This document shows, in pieces, positions 26,335 through 33,896 of a DNA stretch of 46,426 bases. The translations under genes and the position numbers were made by a program. The stretch lies in assembly GCA_012800735.1 (NCBI GenBank), contig JAAZIU010000008.1, forward strand, positions 1 to 46,426, in the 5' to 3' direction. Numbering within the stretch: position 1 is the first letter of the stretch; each line of letters starts with the position of its first letter. This DNA comes from Clostridiales bacterium. Lineage in GTDB: Bacteria > Bacillota > Clostridia > Oscillospirales > CAG-272. A model generated the notes under the pieces. That model was not told where the DNA came from. It saw nothing but the letters and a program-made list of their open reading frames with translations, and ran no database searches.

Positions 26335-27043
26335 CGAATTCACCGGTTTCAAAAATCCGTCTGTAATCGGAAGTTAGTATTTTTTCGCCGCCGGTCTCAT
26401 ATAAAATCAGCGGTCTTGTTACAAAAACATCGTCTTTTCCGCCGCGCCGCCCTTCGCAGAGGACGAGCGAAGCGGGATGAGCCACGCTGTGGTGTATCAT
26501 GGTCATCCGCCGAAGTCCGAGTCCGCCCTCCCGCATGGCAGCCAGTAGATCGGGGAGGCGGTCGGGACGATAAACGCAGTAAAAAGCGCCGCCGGTTCCG
26601 AGTATCGCTCCGGCGTTGCGGCAAAAATCGTCGATACCGCCGTGAATTTCATGCCTGGCGGCGTTTTTGCCCTCGTCTTCCGCGGGAAATCCGCTGTCGG
26701 TTTTCATAAAAGGCGGATTCGCGGCGACGGCGTCGGGATGACGGGAGGGTCGGTAATCGCGCAGGTCGCAGTGCAGCGGCTCTATTTTTTCACAGAGACC
26801 GTTTTCGACGATATTTTTACAGAGAAGCCGATATTGCCTCTCCTGAATTTCTATCGCGGCAACCTTGTCCGCCCGTCCCCTTGAAGCGGCAAGCAAAGAT
26901 ACCGCGCCGGAACCGGAGCCGTATTCCACCAAAAAGCTGCATTTTCTTATATAAGCCGCCAGAAGCAGAGCGTCGGTGCCGAACTTTAAGCCGGCTTTGT
27001 CCTGGCGCAGGGTCAGTCCCTCGCCTATTTCAATTGTTTCCAT
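26303..27043 (-). CDS. tRNA1(Val) (adenine-N6)-methyltransferase-like protein (YfiC/YabB family)
   Basis: 246 residues from the ATG at 27043, chosen because the family begins directly before the motif ETIEIGEGLTLRQ; upstream codons in this frame lie across the ferredoxin gene and its terminator. The SAM-binding core starts VEYGSGSGAVSLL and the catalytic N-P-P-F motif for amino methylation is present (AANPPFMK). E. coli YfiC (TrmN6) methylates A37 of tRNA1(Val); the same target here is inferred. The ribosome site AAGAGA sits right behind the terminator of the ferredoxin gene. Confidence 0.88.
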   Translation of the reverse strand: METIEIGEGLTLRQDKAGLKFGTDALLLAAYIRKCSFLVEYGSGSGAVSLLAASRGRADKVAAIEIQERQYRLLCKNIVENGLCEKIEPLHCDLRDYRPSRHPDAVAANPPFMKTDSGFPAEDEGKNAARHEIHGGIDDFCRNAGAILGTGGAFYCVYRPDRLPDLLAAMREGGLGLRRMTMIHHSVAHPASLVLCEGRRGGKDDVFVTRPLILYETGGEKILTSDYRRIFETGEFDESFLRARNL

Positions 27044-27056
27044 TAAAATTCTCTTT

Positions 27057-27085
27057 AAAAAAAGCAGACCGCACAGGTCTGCTTG
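27057..27085 (-). terminator. Terminator of the ferredoxin gene, abutting the yfiC-like start
   Basis: On the minus strand AGCAGACC (27084-27077) pairs perfectly with GGTCTGCT (27071-27064) around a five-base loop, then a run of T at 27063-27057. It ends only about 14 bases before the next ATG. Confidence 0.88.
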
Positions 27086-27147
27086 AGATGCAGCAATATT
27101 CGTGTTTTGCCGCAGCTCCAATGCTTTTTTTTGCTTTGCTGTCAGAC

Positions 27148-27321
27148 TTACGGTTCTTTTACCGCTTCGACGGGACATACTCCGGCGCAGGCGCCGCAGT
27201 CGATGCATGAATCGGCATCGATCACATATTTACCGTCGTTTTCCGAAATAGCTCCTACCGGACATTCGTCAGCGCAGCTGCCGCATCCGATGCAGGCATC
27301 AGCATCAATTTTATATGCCAT
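27148..27321 (-). CDS. Ferredoxin with two [4Fe-4S] clusters
   Basis: 57-residue electron carrier of the clostridial type. Two cluster motifs are visible, CIGCGSCADECP and CIDCGACAGVCP, each CxxCxxCxxxC followed by Pro, giving eight ligands. The start at 27321 (MAYKIDADACIG) is chosen because GGGAGG lies eight bases upstream. The gene has its own promoter (27351-27379) and its own terminator (27057-27085), so it is expressed alone inside a larger co-directional cluster. The redox partner is unknown. Confidence 0.95.
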   Translation of the reverse strand: MAYKIDADACIGCGSCADECPVGAISENDGKYVIDADSCIDCGACAGVCPVEAVKEP

Positions 27322-27350
27322 GATACACACCTCCCAGTTATTGTTAAGCA

Positions 27351-27379
27351 ATTATACCACATACAGGCGGATAAATCAA
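27351..27379 (-). promoter_or_regulatory. Promoter of the ferredoxin gene
   Basis: On the minus strand TTGATT (27374-27379), 17-bp spacer, TATAAT (27351-27356) with a TGG extended -10. Confidence 0.8.
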
Positions 27380-27424
27380 TATATTAAATGAAAATAATGA
27401 TTTTTTGCATTTTTTTTGCAATCA

Positions 27425-28696
27425 TCAGTCGCTGCTGCCGGAATTTCGACCGGAGTTGCGCCGGTAGCTGCGATTGCGGTTCTTTGTATTGCCGCGGTAT
27501 TTCTTTTTGGATTTGCGCTTCGGCTTTTTTTCCGCCTGAGCAGCGTCAGCAGCTTCCGTTTCGTCCGAAATATCGGTTTCGGAGATTTCTGAAGTTTCAT
27601 CGCCGTCTGTAAGCTCATCGTCTTCATCCGCGGCATCGTTGTCTTCGATATCTTCCGTTTGCCGCTCCGGCTCCTCTTCTTCCGATGTTTCCGGTTCGGA
27701 TGCCGGTCGGGGGATAAAATTCCCTCTTTCCGCCTCGGCTATTTTTTCCGGATCAGACGAGACGAGGGCTAAGTCGTATATATTAATTCCGCCGTTGTCC
27801 GGAGATTCAAGCTTTACTTTTACAAGCGAGGCGAGGGCGTTTAGCTCGATGACGACGCCGACGCCGTCCGGCGTTGCGACGCGGCTGTCGATCGGAGGCA
27901 TCTCGCTCAGCATTTCCACATACATATCGTACTCAAAGCGGAGGCAGCACATCAGCCGTCCGCAGGAGCCGGATATCTTGTTGCTGTTGAGCGAAAGATT
28001 CTGCTCTTTTGCCATATGAATTGAAACCTGACCGAAATCGGAAAGAAAAGTGGCGCAGCAAAAAGGACGGCCGCAGACGCCGAGACCGCCTAAGAGTTTT
28101 GCTTCGTCTCGGATGCCTACCTGACGCATTTCTATCCGTGTGCGGAAAACCGACGCCAGATCCTTTACAAGCTCGCGGAAATCAACTCTTCCTTCCGCGG
28201 TGAAATAGAACAACAGCTTGGAGTTGTCGAAGGTGTATTCGACATCGATTAAATTCATCTGAAGGCCGTGAGCGCGAATTCGTTCAAGGCATATCTCTGC
28301 GGCTTCCTTTTCCCTTTCGCAGTTGAGGTTTTTATGCTCGTCATCCTCCGGAGTCGCGGCGCGGAGGGCGCGGCGGAGCGGCGGAACTATCTGACTTCCG
28401 GAAACAAAGCGGTTGCCGATGCGGCAGGTGCCGTATTCAATACCGCGCGCGGTCTCGACTATTACCCCGCAAAGCGGCTGATATTGCTCGCCCTGAGGGT
28501 CGAAATAATATATTTTGCCGGTTCTCTGGAACTGAACGCCGATTATCTCGACGCTCTCGGGAATTGCTTCGGCATCTGCCGGGACAGTTTCTTCCTCGAA
28601 ATCCGATTCGGACAAAACTATATCTTCGTCCTGCAAGGCGATGTCGTTTAAGTCAAATGAGGAGTTTTCTTCGTTTGTATAATCTTCTTTTATCAT
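27425..28696 (-). CDS. ricT: RicT/YaaT-like PSP1-domain protein with acidic and basic tails
   Basis: In Bacillus RicT forms the Y-complex with RicA and RicF, carries iron-sulfur clusters, and affects RNase Y-dependent mRNA cleavage, competence and sporulation. Here it is 423 residues against about 275 in Bacillus. The PSP1 core spans about residues 50-320, with the Cys motifs CGRPFCC (Cys208, 213, 214) and CGRLMCC (Cys245, 250, 251). The first 48 residues are acidic. After residue 335 comes a long Glu/Asp-rich stretch, then a Lys/Arg-rich tail (KPKRKSKKKYRG). The tails are odd and could bind RNA or partners. holB lies upstream; the 82-bp gap holds no clear signal. Confidence 0.92.
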   Translation of the reverse strand: MIKEDYTNEENSSFDLNDIALQDEDIVLSESDFEEETVPADAEAIPESVEIIGVQFQRTGKIYYFDPQGEQYQPLCGVIVETARGIEYGTCRIGNRFVSGSQIVPPLRRALRAATPEDDEHKNLNCEREKEAAEICLERIRAHGLQMNLIDVEYTFDNSKLLFYFTAEGRVDFRELVKDLASVFRTRIEMRQVGIRDEAKLLGGLGVCGRPFCCATFLSDFGQVSIHMAKEQNLSLNSNKISGSCGRLMCCLRFEYDMYVEMLSEMPPIDSRVATPDGVGVVIELNALASLVKVKLESPDNGGINIYDLALVSSDPEKIAEAERGNFIPRPASEPETSEEEEPERQTEDIEDNDAADEDDELTDGDETSEISETDISDETEAADAAQAEKKPKRKSKKKYRGNTKNRNRSYRRNSGRNSGSSD

Positions 28697-28778
28697 AAAA
28701 TCAGGTTCGCTTTCAAAATAAATACGCTTGTGTCGCTTTTCTGCCGGCTTTACGCGGCTTTCTCCCCCGCCTATCCGA

Positions 28779-29828
28779 TTATCCGATCCGGCTCAGGCGG
28801 TAGAGCATCGAGATTTGAGTGGTGTAGACATTTACGTTCATCGCAAGCTCTGTAATGGTGCCGTCGATTATCGAAAACATCTCTGAGAGATTTGCAAGCG
28901 GAGTCTCCTCCGAAGCCTCTTTCGGCTCCTCCGGAGTTCGGTAAAAAAGCAGCGCCGACGAATCAATATCGGGGTTGACTTTTGCCGCGATAAGGTCTCG
29001 CAGCGCGAATTCGGAAAGAGAAAGTATCTCCGCAAGCTCAAGTCTGTCCGACGGCAGGCGGGCGGCGAGTGAAAACAGCTCAGCTTTCAGCTTCGTCGGA
29101 CGGCTGCTGGAACAAAGTCTGGCCGAAATCGAAATCAGGTCGGAGGCGAGAGCTCTGTCCCCGCTTTCCGCCGTTACGGCGCGGGAGGAGAGCGACTTTA
29201 TCGCTCCGCCTATCGTCCCTCGCGCCGCTCTTACCGCAACATCGAGATCGTCCGGGCTGAAATTCCGGGATTTTTTTACATTTTCGAGCAGATAGTCCCG
29301 AAGCTCTTCGTCGGAAAAAAGCTCCATCCGCAGCACCGGCGCGCGGGAGCGCACGGTAGGCAAAAGCCCTGACGCAGAAGTGCAGAGCAGGAAAAAATAT
29401 ATGTTTCTCGGCGGCTCTTCAAGCAGCTTTAAAAGAGTGTTTTGAGAGGCGGTGCTCATATCCTGCGCCTCGTCGAAGATAAATACCCGACAGTCAAGCT
29501 CATTCGGCGTCATCGCAGCGTCGCTTTTCAGGGCACGAATCTCGTCGACGGTTATCGATTTGTGCCCCGGCTGAGGCGCGAAAATTACAACGTCGGGGGA
29601 TACCATCCGCTTTACCTTTGAAGCGAATTTTCCTCCGGCAAGGGCGGCTGCCGCCGAAACTGCGAGCAGCGTTTTCCCCGAGCCGTCCGGTCCTTCGAGG
29701 ATATAGGCGTGGGCGAGATCTCCCGCTTCGATTCTTAAGCTTATAAAAGAGACAAGCTCGGAATTACCGTAAATATCGGAAAAGGGGCTGCTCTCTTTAG
29801 ACGGGGAGCCGCCCTTGGTTTTTGCCAT
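28779..29828 (-). CDS. holB: DNA polymerase III delta' subunit-like clamp-loader protein
   Basis: 349 residues, AAA+ fold. Walker A GPDGSGKT is at 46-53, Walker B VFIFDEAQ near 115-122, a sensor stretch TLLKLLEEPPRNIYFFLLC, and the SRA motif of clamp loaders near residue 165. The four-Cys zinc module that normally lies between the first helix and the Walker B strand is missing; that region is short and Cys-free. It sits between darA and ricT, as holB does in Bacillus, which supports the assignment. It should act in the clamp-loader complex at the replication fork. Confidence 0.9.
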   Translation of the reverse strand: MAKTKGGSPSKESSPFSDIYGNSELVSFISLRIEAGDLAHAYILEGPDGSGKTLLAVSAAAALAGGKFASKVKRMVSPDVVIFAPQPGHKSITVDEIRALKSDAAMTPNELDCRVFIFDEAQDMSTASQNTLLKLLEEPPRNIYFFLLCTSASGLLPTVRSRAPVLRMELFSDEELRDYLLENVKKSRNFSPDDLDVAVRAARGTIGGAIKSLSSRAVTAESGDRALASDLISISARLCSSSRPTKLKAELFSLAARLPSDRLELAEILSLSEFALRDLIAAKVNPDIDSSALLFYRTPEEPKEASEETPLANLSEMFSIIDGTITELAMNVNVYTTQISMLYRLSRIG

Positions 29829-29839
29829 CTGATTTTCCT

Positions 29840-30163
29840 TTAAACTCGCTGGAAATTTTCGACGTCAATGACGAATATCGTCGCGCCGCCGACGACAACC
29901 TCCGCAGGGAAGCTGGCGTAAGGCTGTCCGGTGTAACTCATGCTGACCGGCGCCTGCTGAACGCGCTTCTTCGAATATTTGCCGATGATCTCAATGCAGG
30001 TGTCGACTTCCTCATTTTGTACGCCGATGAGGAAGGTCGAATTGCCGTTCATCAGGAAGCCCCCGGTGGAGGCTATTTTGGTTACGAAAAAGCCGTTTTT
30101 TGAAAGGTTGGAATTTACAATATTGGCGTCATCGTTATTGATTATGGCAATAATCAGCTTCAT
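29840..30163 (-). CDS. darA: Cyclic di-AMP receptor DarA (PII-like, YaaQ family)
   Basis: 107-residue PII-like trimeric protein that binds c-di-AMP; in Bacillus also called PstA or YaaQ. The start MKLIIAIINNDDANIV and the motif TGGFLMNGNSTFLIGV fit the family closely, as does the C-terminal VGGATIFVIDVENFQRV. The downstream process it controls is not settled. It lies 11 bp upstream of holB and 32 bp downstream of the decarboxylase gene. Confidence 0.95.
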   Translation of the reverse strand: MKLIIAIINNDDANIVNSNLSKNGFFVTKIASTGGFLMNGNSTFLIGVQNEEVDTCIEIIGKYSKKRVQQAPVSMSYTGQPYASFPAEVVVGGATIFVIDVENFQRV

Positions 30164-30195
30164 CGCGCTGCCTCCGTTTTATAAAAAATATATGT

Positions 30196-31494
30196 TTAGG
30201 TTTTTACAACAACCGACGCGGTATTTATGCCGGAATTCAAAAGCAGCTTCACCGCTTCTTTTGATATCAGCTCTCCCGGCATGACCGCCGGAACTCCCGG
30301 CGGGTAGGGATAGAGCGGAGAAGCGCATATCTGCCCTGTCGCGTCCTCAAGCCTTATCGTCCGGTGCGCCGCAAGCGATGCTTCGCGCAGCGTCATGACA
30401 GGTTCGGGGAGCGGAATATCATATATCATATCCGGCAGCGGCTCGCGCGCTTTTACCGGTCTCAGCTCCGCTGCCGCAGCGATCAGTCTTTCGAAATCGG
30501 ATTCGGTGTTCATGACTGACGGGATGAAAACAACGTCCCGACTGTCGGAAAACTCGCATTCAACGCCCTTTTCACTCAGTCCGTCGGCGATTTCCGCGGC
30601 GTTTTCGGCGCGTATCACCATTCTGAACGGGTCGCGGCAACGAGGGGGCGCTGTCAGAAATTCATAGCCGAAGCTTTCGAGACGACTCTGCGCCGAAAGG
30701 ATCAGCGAGAGCAGCGCCGACAGCTCCTCCCGACCGCTCCTGCACATCCTGTAAAGACAGCGCTCCGTCGAAAGATTTATGATAAACGAGGGAGATGTCG
30801 ACGCAAAGAGCCGCATGGCAGCCAAAGCGTCGTCCCGGTTAAGCCCCGAAGCGACGGAAAGATGAAGCAGCGCCGAACCGGTAAGCGCGGGGAGCGTCTT
30901 GTGAAGCGAATCTACCGAAACATCGGCTCCGCAGGCAAGCGGATGCATCTCTCCGACGCTGTGGAATTTCAGATGAGCGCCGTGCGCCGAGTCGACTATA
31001 AGCAGACAGTCGTTTTCGCGGCATTTACGGGAAAGCTCGCCGATATCAATCATTCTGCCGTAATAATCCGGCGACGTAACCATGACGGCGCAGCCTTTCG
31101 GTATTTCCCCTTTAATGTCTATCCACTCCGGCTGAATGCCGAGGAGGGTGAAGGCGTTTATAATAGATTTGTGCAGCGCGCGGGGGCAGGCGAAACGCCC
31201 CTTTGCGATATGCCCCAATCTGACGGCTGCCATAAGCGCGCCGGTCGAACCGAATGCCGAATAAACGGTCGCCGCAGTTCCGTAGAGCTTTGCCGCCTCG
31301 TTATAGGCGAGATCAAAAGGATCGCCTTCTGCGGGAGATAGCGAATTTCCGGTCTGGGCATGTTCGGTCAGATCGTAAAAAGCGTCAGGCGTAAGTCCTG
31401 CCGCGCCTTTGTTGCCCGGCATATGAAAACGGGCGGGAGATGACGCGATATACGCGCTTATTCCGTCGAAAAGCGGCTGTTTTATCTTATACAT
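30196..31494 (-). CDS. Orn/Lys/Arg decarboxylase-like PLP protein (YaaO/SpeA family)
   Basis: 432 residues. The PLP lysine is in DSLHKTLPA (Lys199), with the cofactor Asp168 and His171 in DSAHGAH. The N-terminal HMPGNKG motif (residues 24-30) and the C-terminal small domain with YPPGVPAVMPGELI are family marks. Relatives decarboxylate arginine, lysine or ornithine and feed polyamine synthesis; which one here cannot be told. In Bacillus the relative yaaO is also the neighbour of this cluster. It has its own consensus promoter. Confidence 0.9.
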   Translation of the reverse strand: MYKIKQPLFDGISAYIASSPARFHMPGNKGAAGLTPDAFYDLTEHAQTGNSLSPAEGDPFDLAYNEAAKLYGTAATVYSAFGSTGALMAAVRLGHIAKGRFACPRALHKSIINAFTLLGIQPEWIDIKGEIPKGCAVMVTSPDYYGRMIDIGELSRKCRENDCLLIVDSAHGAHLKFHSVGEMHPLACGADVSVDSLHKTLPALTGSALLHLSVASGLNRDDALAAMRLFASTSPSFIINLSTERCLYRMCRSGREELSALLSLILSAQSRLESFGYEFLTAPPRCRDPFRMVIRAENAAEIADGLSEKGVECEFSDSRDVVFIPSVMNTESDFERLIAAAAELRPVKAREPLPDMIYDIPLPEPVMTLREASLAAHRTIRLEDATGQICASPLYPYPPGVPAVMPGELISKEAVKLLLNSGINTASVVVKT

Positions 31495-31528
31495 ATCGGT
31501 TTATTTTTGATTACAAAGCTCCGATAAT

Positions 31529-31557
31529 ATTATATCACCGTGACGGCGATTTGTCAA
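31529..31557 (-). promoter_or_regulatory. Promoter of the yaaO-like to ricT unit
   Basis: On the minus strand TTGACA (31552-31557), 17-bp spacer, TATAAT (31529-31534), with a TGA extension. Full consensus, about 35 bp upstream of the start codon. Confidence 0.9.
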
Positions 31558-31564
31558 GCAATAA

Positions 31565-31618
31565 TAAAACGGCGCGGAGGCGGGTTGAAGATAAATTCGT
31601 TCCGTCTCCGCGCATTTT
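31565..31618. terminator. Bidirectional terminator after the carbohydrate operon
   Basis: GCGCGGAG (31572-31579) pairs with CTCCGCGC (31606-31613), with extra pairing inside. ATTTTT follows on the plus strand and GTTTTATT on the minus strand. It separates the isomerase gene from the next minus-strand unit. Confidence 0.85.
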
Positions 31619-31630
31619 TCGCGGTATATT

Positions 31631-31668
31631 CAAAATAAATTTACGCGCAGAAGCGTAGGTTTATTTTG
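31631..31668. repeat. Long AT-rich hairpin in the 3' region of the carbohydrate operon
   Basis: A 16-bp stem (31631-31646 with 31653-31668) with two G-U pairs and a six-base loop, between the isomerase stop and the terminator. No T run follows, so it is more likely an mRNA end-stabilising or processing structure than a terminator. Confidence 0.45.
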
Positions 31669-31705
31669 TAAATAATTTGCGCGCAAAGTGTCAGGCATTT
31701 GGGTA

Positions 31706-32539
31706 TTATTTAGTAAGAACTTTGTGCAATTCTCCGCTCATGTAGTCGGGTTTCGGCTCGTCAATGCCGTCGCGCAGCAGCTCATATCGGAACTCGCGGA
31801 CGCAGCCGAGCTGCCAGTCTACGCGGATAAGCTCGTTCTCGCCCGAGTGATGCTCTACCGAATATGTCCCTTCATAGCCGTTAACGGCAAGGCGGCGCAT
31901 GATTTCGCGGGCGTCGGGCATGGTGCTTGCCGGCACATGAGTGTGCATCGCGTACTTCAGCGCGTATTCAGTGCCGGGAATGAGGTCGTCGCCGATAAAG
32001 CCGTTGAAGTGGAAAAGATGGCCGTAGTTCTTCATATCGACCGCTTCCGCGACCTTTATGAGGTTTGCCGAGCTCTTATCCCAGCCCCAATGGTTCTCCG
32101 GACCTATCTTCGCGCCGAATTCGCCGCAAATCTTGCAATACTCGCGGAAGGTTTTTACGATATATTCGAAAGCCTCGTCGGGCATCGGCGACATATCGCC
32201 GCCGAAGTCTATGCGGACGGTCTTCGCGCCGAGGATTTCGGCAGCCTTCAGGTATTCGAGCATCTTTTCCTTATGCGCCCTGCGCTTGCCCTCGTCGTCC
32301 TCCCAGAGGTGGGGACCGTCGATGCAGAGGTTGGCAAGGCTGATGCCGCGCTCGTCCATCGCTTCGCGGATCTTTTTCATGAAGCTTTCGTCGGTCGTCG
32401 GGGTAAATCCCGTCCAGATATCCGCATATTCTACGCGGTAACGGTAGTAAAGCAGGTCGAGATAGCCGAAAACGTCAAGCTTTCCCTGTCCCTGAAGTCC
32501 GTGGAATGAATATGAAGCAAGAGAAATGTTCGGAATCAT
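31706..32539 (-). CDS. Sugar phosphate isomerase/epimerase (TIM barrel)
   Basis: 277 residues of the xylose-isomerase-like / AP-endonuclease-2 superfamily. Candidate metal ligands are Glu in GPENHWG, the His in HTHVP and Glu in SVEHHSGE. Members act on sugars, keto sugars or inositols. It is the last gene of an operon with a mannonate-oxidoreductase-like enzyme, so a role in hexuronate or sugar-acid breakdown is likely but inferred. Confidence 0.85.
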   Translation of the reverse strand: MIPNISLASYSFHGLQGQGKLDVFGYLDLLYYRYRVEYADIWTGFTPTTDESFMKKIREAMDERGISLANLCIDGPHLWEDDEGKRRAHKEKMLEYLKAAEILGAKTVRIDFGGDMSPMPDEAFEYIVKTFREYCKICGEFGAKIGPENHWGWDKSSANLIKVAEAVDMKNYGHLFHFNGFIGDDLIPGTEYALKYAMHTHVPASTMPDAREIMRRLAVNGYEGTYSVEHHSGENELIRVDWQLGCVREFRYELLRDGIDEPKPDYMSGELHKVLTK

Positions 32540-32573
32540 GTAATTACTCCTTGTTATATAAAAATTCTATATA

Positions 32574-33431
32574 TTAAACTCCGGAATAAGCGGCGAATCC
32601 GCCGTCGATCGGAACGACCACACCGGTTACAAAACCGGCGGCCTTATCGTCGAGCAGCCAGAGCACCGCGCCGATGAGATCGGAAACTTCGCCGAACCGC
32701 CCCATCGGGGTGTGGTTGAGTATTTTTTCCGAACGCGGGGTCAGCGAGCCGTCGGGTTTCAGCAGCAGGTCGCGGTTCTGGTCGGTGATGAAGAAGCCGG
32801 GAGCTATTGCGTTTACCCTCATCCCGCTCTTTGCGAAGTGAACGGCAAGCCATTGGGTGAAGTTGGATACCGCCGCCTTTGCGCCGGAATACGCCGGAAT
32901 CTTCGTCAGCGGACGGAAAGCGTTCATCGAGCTTACGTTGAGGATAACCGGTTTTTCGCGCTTGAGCATCTCGCGGGCGAAGACCTGCGTCGGCAGCAGT
33001 GTTCCCAAAAAGTTGAGGTTGAAAACGAAACTGACGCCGTCGGGATCGAGGTCAAAGAAAGTCTTTATATCCTTCGCTTCTTCCGAAAGATCCTCCGGGT
33101 CGAAATATTCTTTTGATGTGGTGCCTTTGGGGTTGTTGCCGCCGGCGCCGTTTAAAAGAATGTCTATCCCGCCGAATTTTTCGAGGATTACATCCCGCGC
33201 CGCTTCGAGCGACTTTTTATCGAGGACATTTGCCTCAACGGCAATAGCCGAGCCGCCGTCCGCCTTTATAGCGTCGGCTACCTTATCGGCGGCGTCAAGC
33301 CTTAAGTCACATACCGCGACGTTTGCGCCGCAGGCGGCTATCGCTTTTGAAAACTCGGAGCAGAGCACTCCGCCGCCGCCGGTAACAACGGCGGTCTTAC
33401 CCTTTAAATCTATTTTGAACGGCAGTTTCAT
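32574..33431 (-). CDS. SDR-family oxidoreductase, D-mannonate oxidoreductase-like
   Basis: 285-residue short-chain dehydrogenase. The NAD(P)-binding motif TGGGGVLCSEF is near residues 17-27, NGAGG near 93-97, the catalytic triad shows NVSSMNAF (Ser) and YSGAK (Tyr and Lys), and the end is GVVVPIDGGF. Features such as an extended loop after the NGAGG motif and FFITDQNRDLLL followed by HTPMGRFG resemble proteins annotated as D-mannonate oxidoreductase (UxuB/YjmF type). Fructuronate/mannonate as substrate is therefore the first guess; other sugar acids are possible. Confidence 0.82.
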   Translation of the reverse strand: MKLPFKIDLKGKTAVVTGGGGVLCSEFSKAIAACGANVAVCDLRLDAADKVADAIKADGGSAIAVEANVLDKKSLEAARDVILEKFGGIDILLNGAGGNNPKGTTSKEYFDPEDLSEEAKDIKTFFDLDPDGVSFVFNLNFLGTLLPTQVFAREMLKREKPVILNVSSMNAFRPLTKIPAYSGAKAAVSNFTQWLAVHFAKSGMRVNAIAPGFFITDQNRDLLLKPDGSLTPRSEKILNHTPMGRFGEVSDLIGAVLWLLDDKAAGFVTGVVVPIDGGFAAYSGV

Positions 33432-33469
33432 TTTGTTTTATTCCTTTCACTTATTTATATAAAATAATT

Positions 33470-33841
33470 TTAGTCTTCGTAATAAGCTATCGTCGTCATC
33501 AAAGAATAGGTCGGGCTGGAGGTATTGAGACGGCTGTATTGCACGACAATCGGCACATTGGACTCAACCAGGGCGGCATACGGGACGTCGCGGGGGATGA
33601 GGTTTCCTTCGGCATCTTTGAGCTTGTCGAGCCGGATATGGTGCGTCATCCGGGCGCCGCAGAACGATGAGAAAGCGTCGGTCGCCGGGCGGTCTTCAAA
33701 GAAAAGGGTAAGCTTTATTTCGGCGTCTTTGTCGCCGGTATTGATTACGCATATCGCCTCGTGAGAAGGGGTGGTGATCTTTGAAACCGAGTCGAGGTAG
33801 CAGTCGGGGATAAGCCATGTCTTTTTTCCGTAAGCTTTCAT
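33470..33841 (-). CDS. Anabaena sensory rhodopsin transducer (ASRT) family protein
   Basis: 123 residues that follow the ASRT family along the whole length: KKTWLIPDCYL at the start, HEAICVINTGDKDAEI, LTLFFED, HHIRLDKL, the motif IPRDVPYAALVESNVPIVVQ and the end TTIAYYED. In Anabaena this small beta-sandwich tetramer partners a rhodopsin; most bacterial members are predicted to bind small molecules linked to sugar metabolism. No rhodopsin is encoded here, and the gene sits inside a sugar-catabolism operon, which favours a ligand-binding or accessory role there. Confidence 0.9.
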   Translation of the reverse strand: MKAYGKKTWLIPDCYLDSVSKITTPSHEAICVINTGDKDAEIKLTLFFEDRPATDAFSSFCGARMTHHIRLDKLKDAEGNLIPRDVPYAALVESNVPIVVQYSRLNTSSPTYSLMTTIAYYED

Positions 33842-33896
33842 TTGCTTTATTCTCCTTTATTTTATATTTGGGTTAATTAAATTCGGGGAATTAGAT

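Noticed and set aside
27105-27120. Short sequence shared with the terminator arm near 35955 (GTTTTGCCGCAGCTCC)
   Set aside because: A similar GC-rich string also occurs in coding sequence near 4600; probably chance rather than a repeat family.
27044-27208. Upstream extension of the YfiC-like protein
   Set aside because: It would run through the ferredoxin 3' end and its terminator; family homology starts at 27043.
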